Shown: positions 1 to 11,689 of the stretch, piece by piece
How positions within the stretch are numbered: the first letter of the stretch is position 1
Layout: each line of letters opens with the position of its first letter
The notes under the pieces: generated by a model
The model's input: the letters and a program-made list of their open reading frames with translations, nothing else
Told to the model about the DNA's origin: nothing
The model's database searches: none
Origin: Pieris napi
Lineage: Eukaryota > Arthropoda > Insecta > Lepidoptera > Pieridae
Direction: 5' to 3'
Length of the DNA: 64,000 nt
NCBI RefSeq assembly: GCF_905475465.1
Contig: NC_062247.1
Coordinates: 620,001 to 684,000 of the forward strand
Program-made: the position numbers and the translations under genes

Positions 1-429
1 AGATTATATTTAGATATAAAGTATAACTCCAGTGAACCGTGGTACAGATAAACAATTGCATTCACGCCCGGTAAATTGACAAATGCAATTAGAACCTTAA
101 ATAGAATTCTGCGTCTTTTTCATTGATGGACAAGGTGATCATTTTTCTATAAATACCTAATAATTAAAAGCGTAAACCAAACTTAAAAAAATCGTACACT
201 TGAAGCCAATAATGAGCCCTATAGTTTTTACCACACTTTTAAATTGTATTTTAACATTCTCGTCTCCGATAATGTCCAATAACATAAGTGTCATTTAGAT
301 TTATTAACCCTTAGATAAGCCAAGTTTGTTTTAGCATCGTAATTTTGTGATAGTTGCTCATATTTTAAATTATTAAAGTGAGTTGTTAACTAGTTTCAAA
401 AGAGTTTTATTTTAACATCTCCATACATA

Positions 430-600
430 CATATTTTTTTTTAGAGTGGACTCCCCTTATCACTTAGGGGTTTGAAAGATAAGCAGTAGCCGATTCTCCG
501 ACTTACTGAACATGCATAAAAATTTCATAACAATCGGTTGAGCCGTTTCAGAGGAGTATGGGAACGAACATTGTGACACGAGAATTTTATAGAGATATAT
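430..600. repeat. Dispersed lepidopteran repeat fragment
   Basis: The stretch with atcggttgagccgtttcaga and acacgagaattttatagag matches in style the conserved '...aatcggttcagccgttt...' tail found in many interspersed lepidopteran repeats. A related phrase (aatcggtcaagccgtttt) occurs near 3408. The class (LINE tail or Helitron) is not certain. The ORF read through it is not a gene. Confidence 0.45.
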
Positions 601-1390
601 AAAAACGAATTTCCTAGTTATTCTTTTCAATATGGCAAATATTTTAACAAAAAATATCGATATCTTACTTACACTTAACTTAGCCACTAAGCACTTCACT
701 TCAGAGCAGAGTATAAAGCCTTAAATTTATATAAAAATTTAATTAAATTAGATTTTAGTTAGTAAATGTGGGTTAAATCTCAAAACTGAATTTATTTCTC
801 GAACAACAGTGGCGGTGGATATCAATAAAAGCTAAAACAGAATATTAAAATGAGACAATTATAAAATATAGAAGTAACGGTATAGAGAGTTGCTATTGTG
901 AGAGGCTTCATTGTGGTTGTGATGAGTTCGGGAATTGAAATTTAATGGAAATATCAAATGAAATTCACAAAGACATTCTTTGGACAATTCTCGATATAAT
1001 GGCGACTCGATGAATAGGTATTTTCATGTGAAATTAAACTTAGAATTCGTTTTAAGTTGGATTTAAATTAGCAACAAATCTTGTGTAACCTTTAAGAAAT
1101 GAGAACGTGGAATTCTTTTTAATAAACCTACGTATTGACACAATATAATCTAAAAAGATCTGGTTATTTTACAAGAAAGCCGACATTACATCACGACGAT
1201 CATTAAACTATTATAGATCAAGTTCGGTTTGAATATTGGGACTCATAGAAGATTAACAGAAGTCCTAAAGAATGCCGATCAAAGGCCCAAAATCACAATA
1301 ATTTGACATGAATGAATACAATTATCGACACTTTGTTACCAAAGCATCATTAGTTATTTTGGACATAGGGATCCAGACAGTTTAGAAAAA

Positions 1391-1880
1391 CTTAGCGTGA
1401 CTGGCAGAGTGGAGGGCTCCAGACCTCGAGGACTCGCTAGACCAATCCAGTACAGGCCTTACCATCAGCCAGGTGCAGTGGCTTGCCAAAGATAGGGGAG
1501 AGTGGAGGACGTTGTGGGGAGCCACTAACACGACCTTCAGTATTGAAGAGCCTACGCGACTGAAGAAGAAGAATGGATAACCTTTGGATTAGATTTTACA
1601 TTTTTGTTTATACATATTATTATTTTTATTTTTTCTTCAGGTTTTACTTTATTTTATTTAAGTTATAGTTACATGTTATTTTGAGTTTTTTTTTGTTAAT
1701 TATCTATGCACTTCTTGTACATACCCTCTGTAGGTGTTTTTTTTATTGTTCCATACTAGGGTTGCCTGGAAGAAATCGCTTGTTAGCGATAAGGCCGCCC
1801 GTTGCCTAATAACTTATGTAACCTGCTTTTTTAATATGTAAGTTTTTGTATAAGGTAACGAAGTGTAAATAGATAAGAAT
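1391..1880 (+). mobile_element. Non-LTR retrotransposon 3' end with hairpin-bearing 3' UTR
   Basis: A frame here reads LAKDRGEWRTLWGAT and ends TRLKKKNG then stop, the C-terminal tail typical of insect LINE reverse-transcriptase polyproteins. It is followed by a T-rich 3' UTR with the phrase ggttgcctggaagaaatcgc and a short hairpin (atcgctt/agcgat). Only about 60 C-terminal residues survive with frame breaks, so this is a 5'-truncated dead copy. The same UTR phrase occurs inverted at 8620-8760. Confidence 0.6.
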
Positions 1881-2060
1881 TAAATTATAAGTGGTTTTTA
1901 GCAACAAGTAATAAAACACGAGATTGTTAAACATTTTCACCAAACACCTCAACGATGTGCAATAAAATTTATGACATCTAAGTTATTCTATTTACGATAA
2001 ATGTAAAAATTCTCAAAATATCACAAATACATATTTATTAGGAATGTTTGCGAATCGAAT

Positions 2061-2069
2061 ATATATAAG
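2061..2069 (+). promoter_or_regulatory. Candidate TATA box of the cathepsin-like gene
   Basis: The motif atatataag lies 27-35 bases before the ATG used for the protease. If it is the functional TATA box, transcription would start only a few bases before the start codon, giving a very short 5' UTR. An upstream non-coding exon is an alternative that sequence alone cannot exclude. Confidence 0.4.
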
Positions 2070-2095
2070 CAAGGAAACGATTTCTGTTGCTAATA

Positions 2096-5000
2096 ATGTT
2101 CTTTATTTGTTTACTGTTTGTTAATTTCTTACTCGTTGAGAGTAACTATTATGACCTCGCAGAGGCCGAGAGTTATTTTAACGAGTTTATTATCACTCAT
2201 AATAAGCAGTACGTAAATGAAAGGGAAAAATTTACACGATTCCTGATTTTCTCTGAAAACCTTAAGGAAATTAATCGGAAGAATGCAGAGAGTACACACG
2301 CTGTTTATGGTATTGTCTTTATATTTTTACATCAAAATCTGCAATATATTTTCTAGCTGTTCGGTGCATTTTGTTTGTTTTTTTTCAATTAGTTGTTTGT
2401 ATGAAGGTCAAATCAAATATTCTGGTGATGCATATTAAACTCTTGATTATTGCTTTTATAACTACCTTTTTAACTGTGTGTTCTACTCAATCCATTTCAT
2501 TAAAGGTTCACGTATATAATAATACATAACGCATTTTAAATATCTGAGAATCTTAAAAGTTAATATTAATAATCTAAATTCAAACACTGTCAAATGTCAA
2601 TGTCAAGTCGATCAAAGACAAACACAATTCACATTCACAGAGACAAATTGTATCACTTAATACAGAATAAATTTTTTTTTTGCTAGACCGCACAATACTT
2701 ATATTAAATGTATTTTCAGGTATAACACAGTTTTCTGATTTGACCAATGAAGAGTTCCTCAAGTATGCTACGGGGCTGAATGGTGTGGGTGTACCAAAAT
2801 GCTCTGCTTCAATTAGCGAAGTCAACTCTTCAATAATAGCACCTGATTCGTTTGACTGGAGGTCGGAGAACGTTGTCAGCCCAGTCAAGGATCAGAAAAC
2901 ATGTGGTTCCTGTTGGGCTTTTGCAGCTACAGGTAAAGTAGAAAAATAAATATCATTACTAGTAGAAGACTTGGTTTATTATAATAAAAATTATAAATGT
3001 TATCACAATGCTTTATTGGTAAAATTGCAATATTTATTTTTAATTAATATTTTATATATAACTAGCTGGCCTGGCGAACATCGTACCGCCTAACAGTCGA
3101 TTCTTTATTTTTTTTTAATACTTATTCTGCTATTCGGGACACCGGTCTAGCTAGTAAGATAAAAAAAGAAAGTTGATAAGACAACAAATACATTAATTAT
3201 GTCAAAAAATAAAAATTTACCTTCCCGGAACCCCTCCACTAACATTTGAACTTTATGTTATGGTATTAAAGTTCAAATTGACTTTTACTTAAAATTGTAT
3301 GGGAATATAGAAAAGTGTTGTTTTTAGACTTTTTCACTCATTTTTTAATTTTTCTCCGTAAGAACCATCCTCGTACTTCAAGGAATATTATAAAAAAAAA
3401 TCAGACAAATCGGTCAAGCCGTTTTCACGTTATGTCGTGATAACGGAAAACGGGTTTTATTTTTATATATATAGACTAATACAAAATCTAAGGTATTGAA
3501 AAATACTAACGCCCGGAACATAATTCGTATTATCTCGCATATACTTTACTAATAAAAGGGCCAGTTAAGTCCTAATTTACTACTATTTCAACTTCTGTTG
3601 TTTTCTCGCTACGTATCGATTGATTAAATTTAATGTATTAAATACCGAAAGCGAAACTTCTTAGTTTTATATCACTGAAACAAATCGTTTACCGACGTAC
3701 GTCATTAACTTAAATATTAAAGGTGCTGTCGAGAGTCAATACGCAATAAAACACAAGACAATCCAAGAGGTGTCCGAACAGCAGCTGGTCGATTGTGACC
3801 AGAGATCCTCGGGATGTGATGGAACAAGTTCTTTAGAAAATCCATTATTGTAAGTTTGGCTTCAGTTAATTTAAACTAATATTATAAGTAAAACCAAATA
3901 GTATATTTTCTTTATTCTTAGTGCTCATACGGTATATGTAAATTAATACTTACTAATTTTAATCCTGAAGAATCTTGGTATGCTCACCAAGGCGAGACGG
4001 TACTTCACTCCGCGCCACCACTTGCACCTCTATGAAGGGCAAGTTCAGCTCCACAAGGAGTAGGTACTGTTCTTACCTCTCTGCGGGGGGGTTTATGAAT
4101 AGCTTGATCCCTAGGTCTGGCATAGATGGGGGGTCTCTCTGCATCTTCCACTGCGTACCATGTAGAGCTTCGGTTAGGTGTTGTTAGTTTTATAATCGGA
4201 TATCGCCGTTGACGAAATTCTATCACCTCTCACGTCCATCGTTTCACATCTTAGCGTTTATAAGACAAGTATTTCCGAATCAATTTGACTTATCGAACGT
4301 ACCAATGTTTTTGGGCACTTGCGGGCCTTCTGTCCATGGGCAGCGATATCACTTAACATCGGGTGAACCTGTTCTATAAAAAAAGGACATTTAGGCCCGA
4401 GTTTGTTTAGACTGTATAGCTACAAATATTTGTAGATGGTTAGGAAATAGTGTGTTTAAAATATTACAAATTAATGATTATATTATAGTATAAATATATT
4501 TTCTTTTTAAGATATTTAATGGAAAATGGAGCAATGGCAGAAGAAGACTACCCATATGAATCGACAGACAATAAATGTCGATTTGAGAAGGAGAAAGTGA
4601 AAGTTACAGTAAAGGGATGCACAAATTTGAACGTTGGTAAAGATGAGGAAAAGTTAAAGAATTTATTACACCAAAACGGCCCTACAATGATTGGTAATCA
4701 TTTTTATTTAATAGTAGATATAATTACGAAATTTTTTGTTAAATTAATTTAATTATATTTGTATTACAATTTCTTAGTTCTATAAAAAACTTATAGTCGT
4801 TCGAATATCAGTTACAATAGAATATAAGTGAATATAATAAGTGGTAGTTTTGAATCTAATAAACAAAAAATATAAAATTGATTTAAGGTAAGAAGAAGCT
4901 AATGAAATGTTATCTCAAACTCCCAAAAAATTACGTATAAAGAATATTTGTCGATATAAATAAATTTGTCTGAAATAAAACAAAATAAAATAATTATTAA

Positions 5001-6081
5001 TTAGAATTTACTGCCTACTGCCTAATCAAGGTTATAGAATGATGGAAGAACTGGAAAGAAAAACTTTACAGCTTTTTTTTTCATTAACTAATCGTGAAGG
5101 TTAAAATATAAGCAAGAGCTGTGTTGGCCTATTGGCTTGCGACTTCATCATTCACTGACGCGATCCCCGGCTGTACACCAACGGTCTGTCTATGTGAAAG
5201 AAAGAAATAACATATAACACATAGACTTGTCTATGTGTTATATGTTATTTTTCGAGCGAGATTCCTTTCACAAAAAAAAAAGGGTCGTGGTGCCACTGGA
5301 TTATTAATATTAATATAAACCTGTGTCTTTCAACAGCAGTCGATGCTATTCCACTCAAGCAGCATACAGGCGGAATCCTCAAAGAATGTGAGAGTAATAC
5401 TGTTAACCACGCTGTTCTTCTTGTTGGATATGGATCAGGTTTTTATCAACTTTTTTGTATATTACCATAATTTATCTCTCTCTAAGTATCGAGTAGGGCG
5501 AATAAAAACCAGAAAAAGCCAATAAGGTAACGGTTTGGAAGGCTTTAAAAGTTTTTATAATGCTCTAGGTACTAGTGGAAAACCAGCTTGTATGTATGAT
5601 TTAATTTAAGCTCAAAATACGGCTGTTTTAATCATAAATATAATATTTATTTATTTCGTAATCACTAAAAATATGGCCTGAGATGGAATCCATAATATTT
5701 ACCGACAAAAAGGTTCAAACATTTACAAAGGAAAAAAAAAACAATAAAATTTATGCAATAAATTAAACTAATACCTAATTTGGCTATGTTGTGTGATGGT
5801 GTAAAAGTGAGGGTATGTACGTGAAGGTGTGTGGGTGTGCTCATGATGCAGGTTATTCAACGCTATGGATATTCTTAATACTCATTTAAACCATATTCCG
5901 CGATAGCTTAAACAAGTCAAGGCTAATATATTGAAACTTTCTAGAAAATGGTATTCCGTACTGGATCGTGAAAAATTCTTGGGGTCGTTATTGGGGTGAA
6001 GACGGCTTTATCCGAATCCAGAGAGGCAACAACTGCCTCAATTCGATGTTAGTAGCTCCAGTACTGCCTATTGTGGATTGA
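2096..6081 (+). CDS. Papain-family cysteine protease (cathepsin L / viral-cathepsin-like), six exons
   Basis: Exons by GT-AG splicing: 2096-2309, 2720-2932, 3723-3849, 4512-4693, 5337-5438 and 5945-6081. Together they give 975 nt, or 324 residues plus stop, the normal length for this family. The ATG at 2096 starts a hydrophobic signal peptide (about residues 1-16). An I29-type inhibitory propeptide follows (about 22-105, with an ERFNIN-like helix and QFSDLTNEEF). The mature peptidase begins near PDSFDWRS. Oxyanion Gln130, nucleophile Cys136 (in CGSCWAF), His270 (in NHAVLLVGYG) and Asn290 (in KNSWGRYWGEDG) are all present, so an active endopeptidase of the secretory pathway, lysosome or gut is expected. 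Junctions keep the frame and the family motifs run across every one. Oddities: the usual GCNGG motif reads GCDGT, and the introns are invaded by repeats. The propeptide and C-terminus resemble the cathepsins that Lepidoptera share with baculoviruses, but the introns show this is a cellular gene. Exact substrate is unknown. Confidence 0.9.
3062..3475 (-). mobile_element. Helitron-like non-autonomous element in intron 2 of the protease gene
   Basis: On the minus strand the element would start TCTATATATATAAAA and end GGCCAGCTAG followed by T, matching the 5'-TC...CTAG-T-3' rule of Helitrons; there are no terminal inverted repeats. No ORF is present. The 5' flanking base is G rather than the expected A, so the 5' boundary is uncertain. 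Confidence 0.4.
3964..4385 (+). mobile_element. CR1/jockey-like LINE 3' fragment in intron 3 of the protease gene
   Basis: A frame reads MLTKARRYFTPRHHLHLYEG, resembling the C-terminal part of CR1/jockey-type reverse transcriptases. A degraded segment and then the 3' terminus follow, with the phrases cagcgatatcacttaacatc and ctgttctataaaaaaa shared with the other LINE copies in this window. It is internally deleted and non-functional, and the gene's splice sites lie outside it. Confidence 0.65.
5119..5275 (+). mobile_element. SINE fragment with internal hairpin, intron 4
   Basis: A tRNA-like head (gttggcctattgg as A-box region, gcgatccccggctgtacacca as B-box region) matches the SINE family repeated elsewhere in the window. 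The body is interrupted at 5207-5248 by a perfect inverted repeat, after which recognisable SINE body (cgagcgagattcctttca) resumes. Confidence 0.6.
5207..5248. repeat. Perfect 19-bp inverted repeat, 4-base loop
   Basis: Left arm ataacatataacacataga (5207-5225), loop cttg, exact reverse-complement right arm (5230-5248). The right arm continues the SINE body phrase tctatgtg, so the left arm looks like an inverted copy made in place. Confidence 0.9.
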
Positions 6082-6088
6082 TGTATTA

Positions 6089-6094
6089 AATAAA
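6089..6094 (+). terminator. Polyadenylation signal AATAAA of the protease gene
   Basis: AATAAA begins eight bases after the TGA stop, implying a very short 3' UTR. A second AATAAA lies near 6165, just before a dispersed repeat. Confidence 0.65.
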
Positions 6095-6171
6095 TTAATT
6101 GAAAGCATATATTTTTGTATTATTTCTGAAAGATTAATGCCTTTTTTATATTATTATTGCTTAAAAAATAA

Positions 6172-6240
6172 AGAGTAGCGGAGAGTTGCTTGCCAGTTCT
6201 TCTCTTCCGATCTACGCCCTTGATTTGAGAATTAATATTT
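6172..6240 (+). repeat. Dispersed repeat, 'agtagcggagagttgcttgccagttct' family, copy 1
   Basis: Partial copy of a repeat seen again at 37920-38070 and 54499-54660, all in the + orientation. It shares the phrase cttgccagttcttctcttcc and ctacgcccttgatttgag. It is probably the 3' UTR of a LINE family. Confidence 0.6.
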
Positions 6241-6559
6241 TTATACCTCATATATTATATTTAATCTATCTTATATTTGTAAATCCCAGGTTAAAAAAGT
6301 ACCCTTGCAATTCTCGGGTGTTATTTTAAGATGTATGTATGTCTTTGAAATAAATTAATATTGGCGGATCTATTTCATAAGTGGTTGTGTGTTCACAATT
6401 TTCTCCTAAAGTTAAAGATACTTTTCGTTCAGTAATTTTTGATATAACCAGGCCTTCTTTTTTTCCAGCGTTACCGGAAAATAAGAAGGTATAATATTAT
6501 TTAAGTGTTGACAAGTTTTCGAGGTTTGGTTATAGTATGTTTTATTATAATTAATTTGA

Positions 6560-7165
6560 AGGCGCTCTCCTTAGTTCGTCACACAGCCTCAGAATCCTTG
6601 GGGGCATTTCGAAAGAAGTCCAATTCCGCAGTCATCTGGAAGAAAAAGCCAAACTGGCTTCCAAAAAGCTGGGTGTTTTGGGTAGGGCTAAGCAGTATTT
6701 CACTGAGGTGCAACGTATGCAGCTCTACAAAGCTCAAGTACGACCTCATATGGAATACTGCTCGCTTCTGTCTTACTGATCGGCTTGATTCTCTCTCGCT
6801 ACGCAGAGACATTGCGTCTCTTTGCGTTATTTACAAAGTTTACTACGGAGAGTGTTCAGAAGAATTGTTTGGGTTGATCCCTCCTGCCTCTTTTCAACAC
6901 CGTACTAGCCGAACGACCTCTAAATTTCACCAGCATCATCTTGATGGTTGGAGGTCTTCCACAGTCCGTTTCACAAGGCATTTTCTTTTGCGAACTAGCG
7001 AACTGTGGAATCGGCTCCCTGGGGGGTCTTCCCTCAGAGATACGACCTCCAAATGATCAAAAAACGAGTCTACTCCTTCCTCAAAGGCAACGCACCCACT
7101 AAAAATGGGTGTCTATGGGCTGCGTAGACTGCCCTTTTTGGTAGTCCTGCAAGCTCGTTTGCCCC
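6560..7165 (+). pseudogene. CR1/jockey-like LINE reverse-transcriptase C-terminal fragment
   Basis: Two frames carry reverse-transcriptase C-terminal sequence. One has KKLGVLGRAKQYFTEVQRMQ and YKAQVRPHMEYCSLLS. The other has DRLDSLSLRRDIASLCVIY, GECSEELFGLIP and SELWNRLPGG. The usual 25-35 residues between EYCS and DRLDSL are missing, and the frame shifts there and again after LPGG. This is a dead, 5'-truncated copy lying just downstream of the protease gene in the same orientation. The continuous ORF through it is partly out of frame and is not a host gene. Confidence 0.75.
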
Positions 7166-7244
7166 CCTATTATATAAAAAAAACATGTTATTAATTACTG
7201 CGTTATTAAGAGATACATAAACTTAAATAATTTTAGCATAACCA

Positions 7245-7580
7245 ATTTGACTGACTTTAAGGATTTTTTTATGTGGCGAACGGACAGGAGTTACGGCACA
7301 CTCACTGCCAGAAGGCTCGCAAGTTCGTTGCCGGTCTTTTATTTTTTTTTTCTTGACCCTAAGTCGAATTGTTGGCAATCCTTCATTGCCGGCAAAATCT
7401 GCCTTAAGAAACGCTCAGTTGTGGAACGACAGACGTCGAGGTGAAACGGATGGAGCTTTGAACAAAATTGATTTTAAATCTAAACTCGAAACCCTTTTTG
7501 ATGAAATTGGTTGTTTTAATTACTATAAATGTTCAGTCTCATGCAGTGAATTGGTAGCGTCAGATAATCCCAGCTTTGAT
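7245..7580 (-). mobile_element. CR1-like LINE 3' end, minus strand
   Basis: Reads on the minus strand as the 3' part of the LINE family also present at 28608, 32300 and 58716: anti-sense phrases ttgccggtctttt, ccctaagtcgaattg and gaaacgctcagttgtggaacg are shared. It is truncated and not coding. Confidence 0.6.
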
Positions 7581-7599
7581 ACTCTTTGACATCATCTCA

Positions 7600-9651
7600 T
7601 GTGTGAAATAGGCTTTGTGTTAGAGAAATAATTCCTGTTTTACGCTTCACATCACAATAAAATATTTCGATTTCGTATTAAATTGTCGATAAAATATAGG
7701 TATAGCTATTAAAAATAACACTTCGATATATAATTTGGTTGATTAAAGTTTTTTTAGCTACCGTAGTATAAAATTTAAAATGTCACGTGGGGACAACTTT
7801 CGAGTTCATTCATCAGAGTAGCTCAGTGGTACAAGCGAAGGTGTTCCAAACATGTATATATTAAGTACCAATTTCGCGTGTTTGATTTCTACCCCAGCCT
7901 ATTAAAAGACTTGGAAAGCCTGAACAAATTTTCATAAATTGTACCTATAACAATCTCTATCAACTACCAACAACAACTAACAATTTATGTGTCTGTGTTG
8001 AGGAACATTTCTTCGGCTCAAATATATATGAAGTTAAATTAGTTATCAGATTATAGACGAACTTGGATATGGAATATTCAAAATCGTAAAAAATTAAATA
8101 AGCTTAGAGCTTTAGACTTTACGCTAGTCTAAAAAAAGTATAAAAATACTAAATGTATAATATTAAATTACTTCTGTCTTCGACTATCATATAATATCTT
8201 GCACTACAAGTTATATTATACAACAAATATCGTTTGAAACTTGAATGAAACCTTACGACACAACAAAAAATAACTATTTTATTTAGTAAATACATAGAAA
8301 TTTCATTCATACTAAGATACAATGACCATCGGTAGCTTTTCACCGAGATAATCCCACTTAAAGCGTTTTCAAATAACAATGAATCCTCTAAAAATGCTAA
8401 CAATGTCAGACTGGTTAATGAAATGCTCGATCAATGTTAATCTCGGTGCCTTACTGTCTGCCGGTTATAACTAAGTCTAGTTATACACGAGCGTTATAAT
8501 AAAACTCCAAATATAAATCTATAAAGTATTTTTTTACTAATAAATATGAGATAAATTGTCTTTATCAGAAATCAATTTGAAACTTATTTATAACCACTTC
8601 GTCGCAATTGACATAATTAAATGAAAAGGAGGGCTGTACTTATCGCTTTCGAACGATCTCTTCCAGGCAACCACAGCGAGATAAAAAATTATAAAAAATA
8701 AGCGATAACTGCAAAAATACATAGGTAAGACATATAGTTATTTAGATAAAACTAATGGAACAAAACAAAGCAATTAAAATGTAAATAAACACTAAACAGT
8801 GATGAGGACAATATTAAAAAAATGTAAAACAGAAATCACGATAATTTTAGATCAGTTTCACATCAGTTACTACGTAACGTTAGTTACTAAGTTAGGGTTA
8901 CGATGTTGTCCACATCGTAACATGTAAATGGTAATGTTTGTACAGTAGAGATTTAAAGGAAGATAGAGCAGGAGCTAAGGGAATAGGGACGGGACTAAGC
9001 AATTAGAGTAACGTTAAAACCTGGATTAATCACAGAGAAAAGTAATTTTAAAGTGTAACATAACCTTTCGTTGAATACATATATATATATATTCAACCGT
9101 GCCATATATATATATATATTTATATATAATCAAATTTTTATTTATTGAGGTACGGATGAATTCTTTTCTTTTCGACTGTTGCAGGTAAATACGAAAAAAT
9201 GTATACATTTATCATAATCTACAACATTTGTATCACTTACATGATAATTGGCAATTAAAAAATTAAACAGTTAAAAACATAACAACGTCAGTAACGACGC
9301 GTTTATCGACTCGTCTTCAAAAACCCTTATACAAAATTGTTAATACCAAAGTCGGTTCGTTTCAAAGCATTACTATGTTATAAGTCAGTTGTCGATCTTT
9401 CCGGCTTAAGGCTCTGTAAGGTGTTTTGTGAATGGGCGAACTAAATAATATATGTATTGTATATTGATAGAATATTTAATTTGAATGAGTGTAAATGAAG
9501 TTAAGTGGAAACGTAGTGGATGAAGTGGAAATGAATGGTGTAATGATTATGCTATTGTAGTTAGGGTTAGGCTGCTAAGGGATATTTCAAATATAAAAAC
9601 TATAAATCGAAATTAACCAATTTTAATGTTACCATATCAAAAAATTTATGC
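7600..9651. other. Non-genic stretch
   Basis: No gene seen. At 7817-7960 there is a possible second SINE type, with A-box-like gtagctcagtggt and B-box-like gtgtttgatttctacc. At 8620-8760 an inverted copy of the LINE 3' UTR phrase agatctcttccaggcaacc type occurs. At 8897-8921 there is a perfect 9-bp hairpin (gttacgatg/catcgtaac). At 9076-9128 there is an AT dinucleotide microsatellite split in two. The rest is AT-rich unique sequence. Confidence 0.5.
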
Positions 9652-9912
9652 AGTGGCCTAGTGCCTTCAGCGTGTGACTCTCATCCTTGAGGTCGTAAGT
9701 TCGATTCCTGGCTGTGCACCAATGGACTTTCTATGTGCGCATTTAACATTCGCTCGAACACTGAAGGAGAATATTGAGAAACCGGCTTGCCTTAGTCCCA
9801 AAAAGTCGACGGCGTGTGTCAGGCACAGGAGGCTGATCACCTACTTGCATATTAGATTGACAAGTCACGAAACAGATCTGAGGCCAAGACCTAAAATTAA
9901 AAAAAATTCAAC
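9652..9912 (+). mobile_element. tRNA-derived SINE, near full length
   Basis: Pol III-type head: A-box region gtggcctagtgccttcagcg and B-box gttcgattcctgg. It is followed by the family body (ggactttctatgtgcgcatt, aaaagtcgacggcgtgtgtc, aggctgatcacctacttgc) and the tail aggccaagacctaaa ending in an A-rich run. Non-coding; the ORF over it is an accident. Confidence 0.85.
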
Positions 9913-11689
9913 AATGTCAACTTTATAACTTTGTTCAATAAATATTCGCGCTTGTCTTCTGTTAACAATATACGAATATTGTTTTTAATATTTTGCTCTT
10001 CCTGTATTTTATAAATTACTCTAAAGTTGTTGGCCTAGAAGACTCTTGAAGCGGTTTATAACGTGTCATTAATCATTTGTTGTAAGTGCAATAAATGTTA
10101 ATCGAAACATTTATTTTCTACATCTGGTATCAACTATAAAAACCAGTGGCTCTGCACCTTGATCTTGTCTCGGATATCGTTGTCTGTTTCGAGCCTTATT
10201 TTTCTAATAGGCATGTAGAGCAGCCCCGTTTAGTAGCCATGATGGTTTCCTAACGATGTTTTCCTTCACCGTATATGCGAGTGATTATTACAGCCTACGA
10301 CAGGGATCAAAGTAGCAAGCTCAAGGTACTAGGGTAACTAATCTTTTTACCTATAAAGAAGTAAAGATACAAAAGAAAATTTATTCCATTACAATAATAA
10401 ATAAACATCTTATCAGAATAATAGTTTTAAATCTCCAGTTAGAATTTACTAATTGAAATAACATAGATATGATGTTTTTAATGAATTAGCTTTTGAAAAT
10501 CCTATTCCAATTTTAACGAGGAATCTTTCAGTGTAGTGTGCTTGGTTTATACAGTAAATAACGGACTACTTATTTTGATTATTTTTTAACGACCAGTATT
10601 TTGAATATAGAACTTAGGTCTTACGACGTTATCATTTCACAAGTTTTTATAAAGAAATATCATTGATAGGGTTAAGAAACGAACGCACAAACTAGCGATA
10701 TTAATTAGGCCGTCACTTTCACGTTATTTTGTATAAAAATATCTATTCTTTCTAACAATGGTATTTTATAGAATACACAGAACAATGATTGTGAGAGGCT
10801 GCAAATTCAACAATAGTTTTCAATGAAATCGGCGTATTTGACGGCTTAGCCCGTTGTAAATATTTGTGAATGAAACTGGGATAAGACGTTACTTTCATAC
10901 AAATTAAGAGCCTACATTTAAGCGCAGTTTTCTATAGTCTACGGTCAATATTCCTTAGAACTGTACAACTTGGTACTGTCTTCCTGCCTAGAAGAACGCT
11001 GTATTCTTTCGTTGTTAAAATCTCCAAGAGTCGTGCTACACGATTGTCATTTCTTGTTAATAGCAAAAGAAATTCTTCAATTGGCCCTAGAGATAGATAC
11101 AGATGGTATATAGATATAAATTCAATAAATAAATCGTTTATTTGCAAAGAAAATAGTGCATTCAGATTGATTAGTTAGAAAATAACCGCACAATCAGCAA
11201 TATAAAAATAGGCATGCAAATGTCATATTATTTATCATGATGTCGTTATAATAATAACAGTTAATTATAATTGTTGTCAAAACTTATGGTCTAAATTCCC
11301 TCCCAGCCTGGGAGGATAAAGGCGAAAATAAAAATTAATACCTTTAAAAATTAATTGAAGAGAAAATAAAAGAATTTTAGGTTTAGTACGCACACGGCAC
11401 AATATGCACATTGCACATGAAATGATATATTATTAATGTTATAGTATACGCCATCGTGTGCTGTTCGTTCTTCTTCAATCGCGTTCTTCATTTCTGAGGG
11501 CGCTGAACAACTTCCTACACATTACAATGTCTTTGACAAGCCTCTGCGTCTCGGTGTTGGTAAGAGCTGTAAGAGCCTTTACTTGAGCGGTCCAATGTAC
11601 TACTCGAGTGAATGAAAGACCATACTTTTAATATATTAATTCTAAGTTTCTATTTGCTGAAATATATTCTACCGAGAAGCACCGATTAG
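9913..11689. other. Non-genic stretch
   Basis: Contains the degraded SINE at 10145-10335. A possible minus-strand LINE fragment lies at about 11455-11640 (phrases ctgagggcgctgaacaac, ggtccaatgtac). A small hairpin (cctcccagcctgggagg) lies near 11300. No gene is supported. Confidence 0.45.
10145..10335 (-). mobile_element. Degraded SINE, minus strand
   Basis: Shares with the other minus copies cgatgttttccttcaccgt and the order of body blocks (ataggca, then cctacgac...agggat near the head). Head and tail are poorly preserved, so it is an old copy. Confidence 0.5.

Noticed and set aside
460..699. 79-codon minus-strand ORF
   Set aside because: Lies over a dispersed repeat; composition is AT-driven with no domain or splice support.
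4005..4226. ORFs on both strands in intron 3 of the protease
   Set aside because: They read through a deleted LINE fragment; neither is conserved LINE sequence in frame over its length.
9076..9128. AT-repeat arms that could form a cruciform
   Set aside because: Simple dinucleotide microsatellite; self-complementarity is trivial.
9652..9725. Possible tRNA gene (A- and B-box)
   Set aside because: It is the head of a SINE; no cloverleaf with paired acceptor stem could be drawn.
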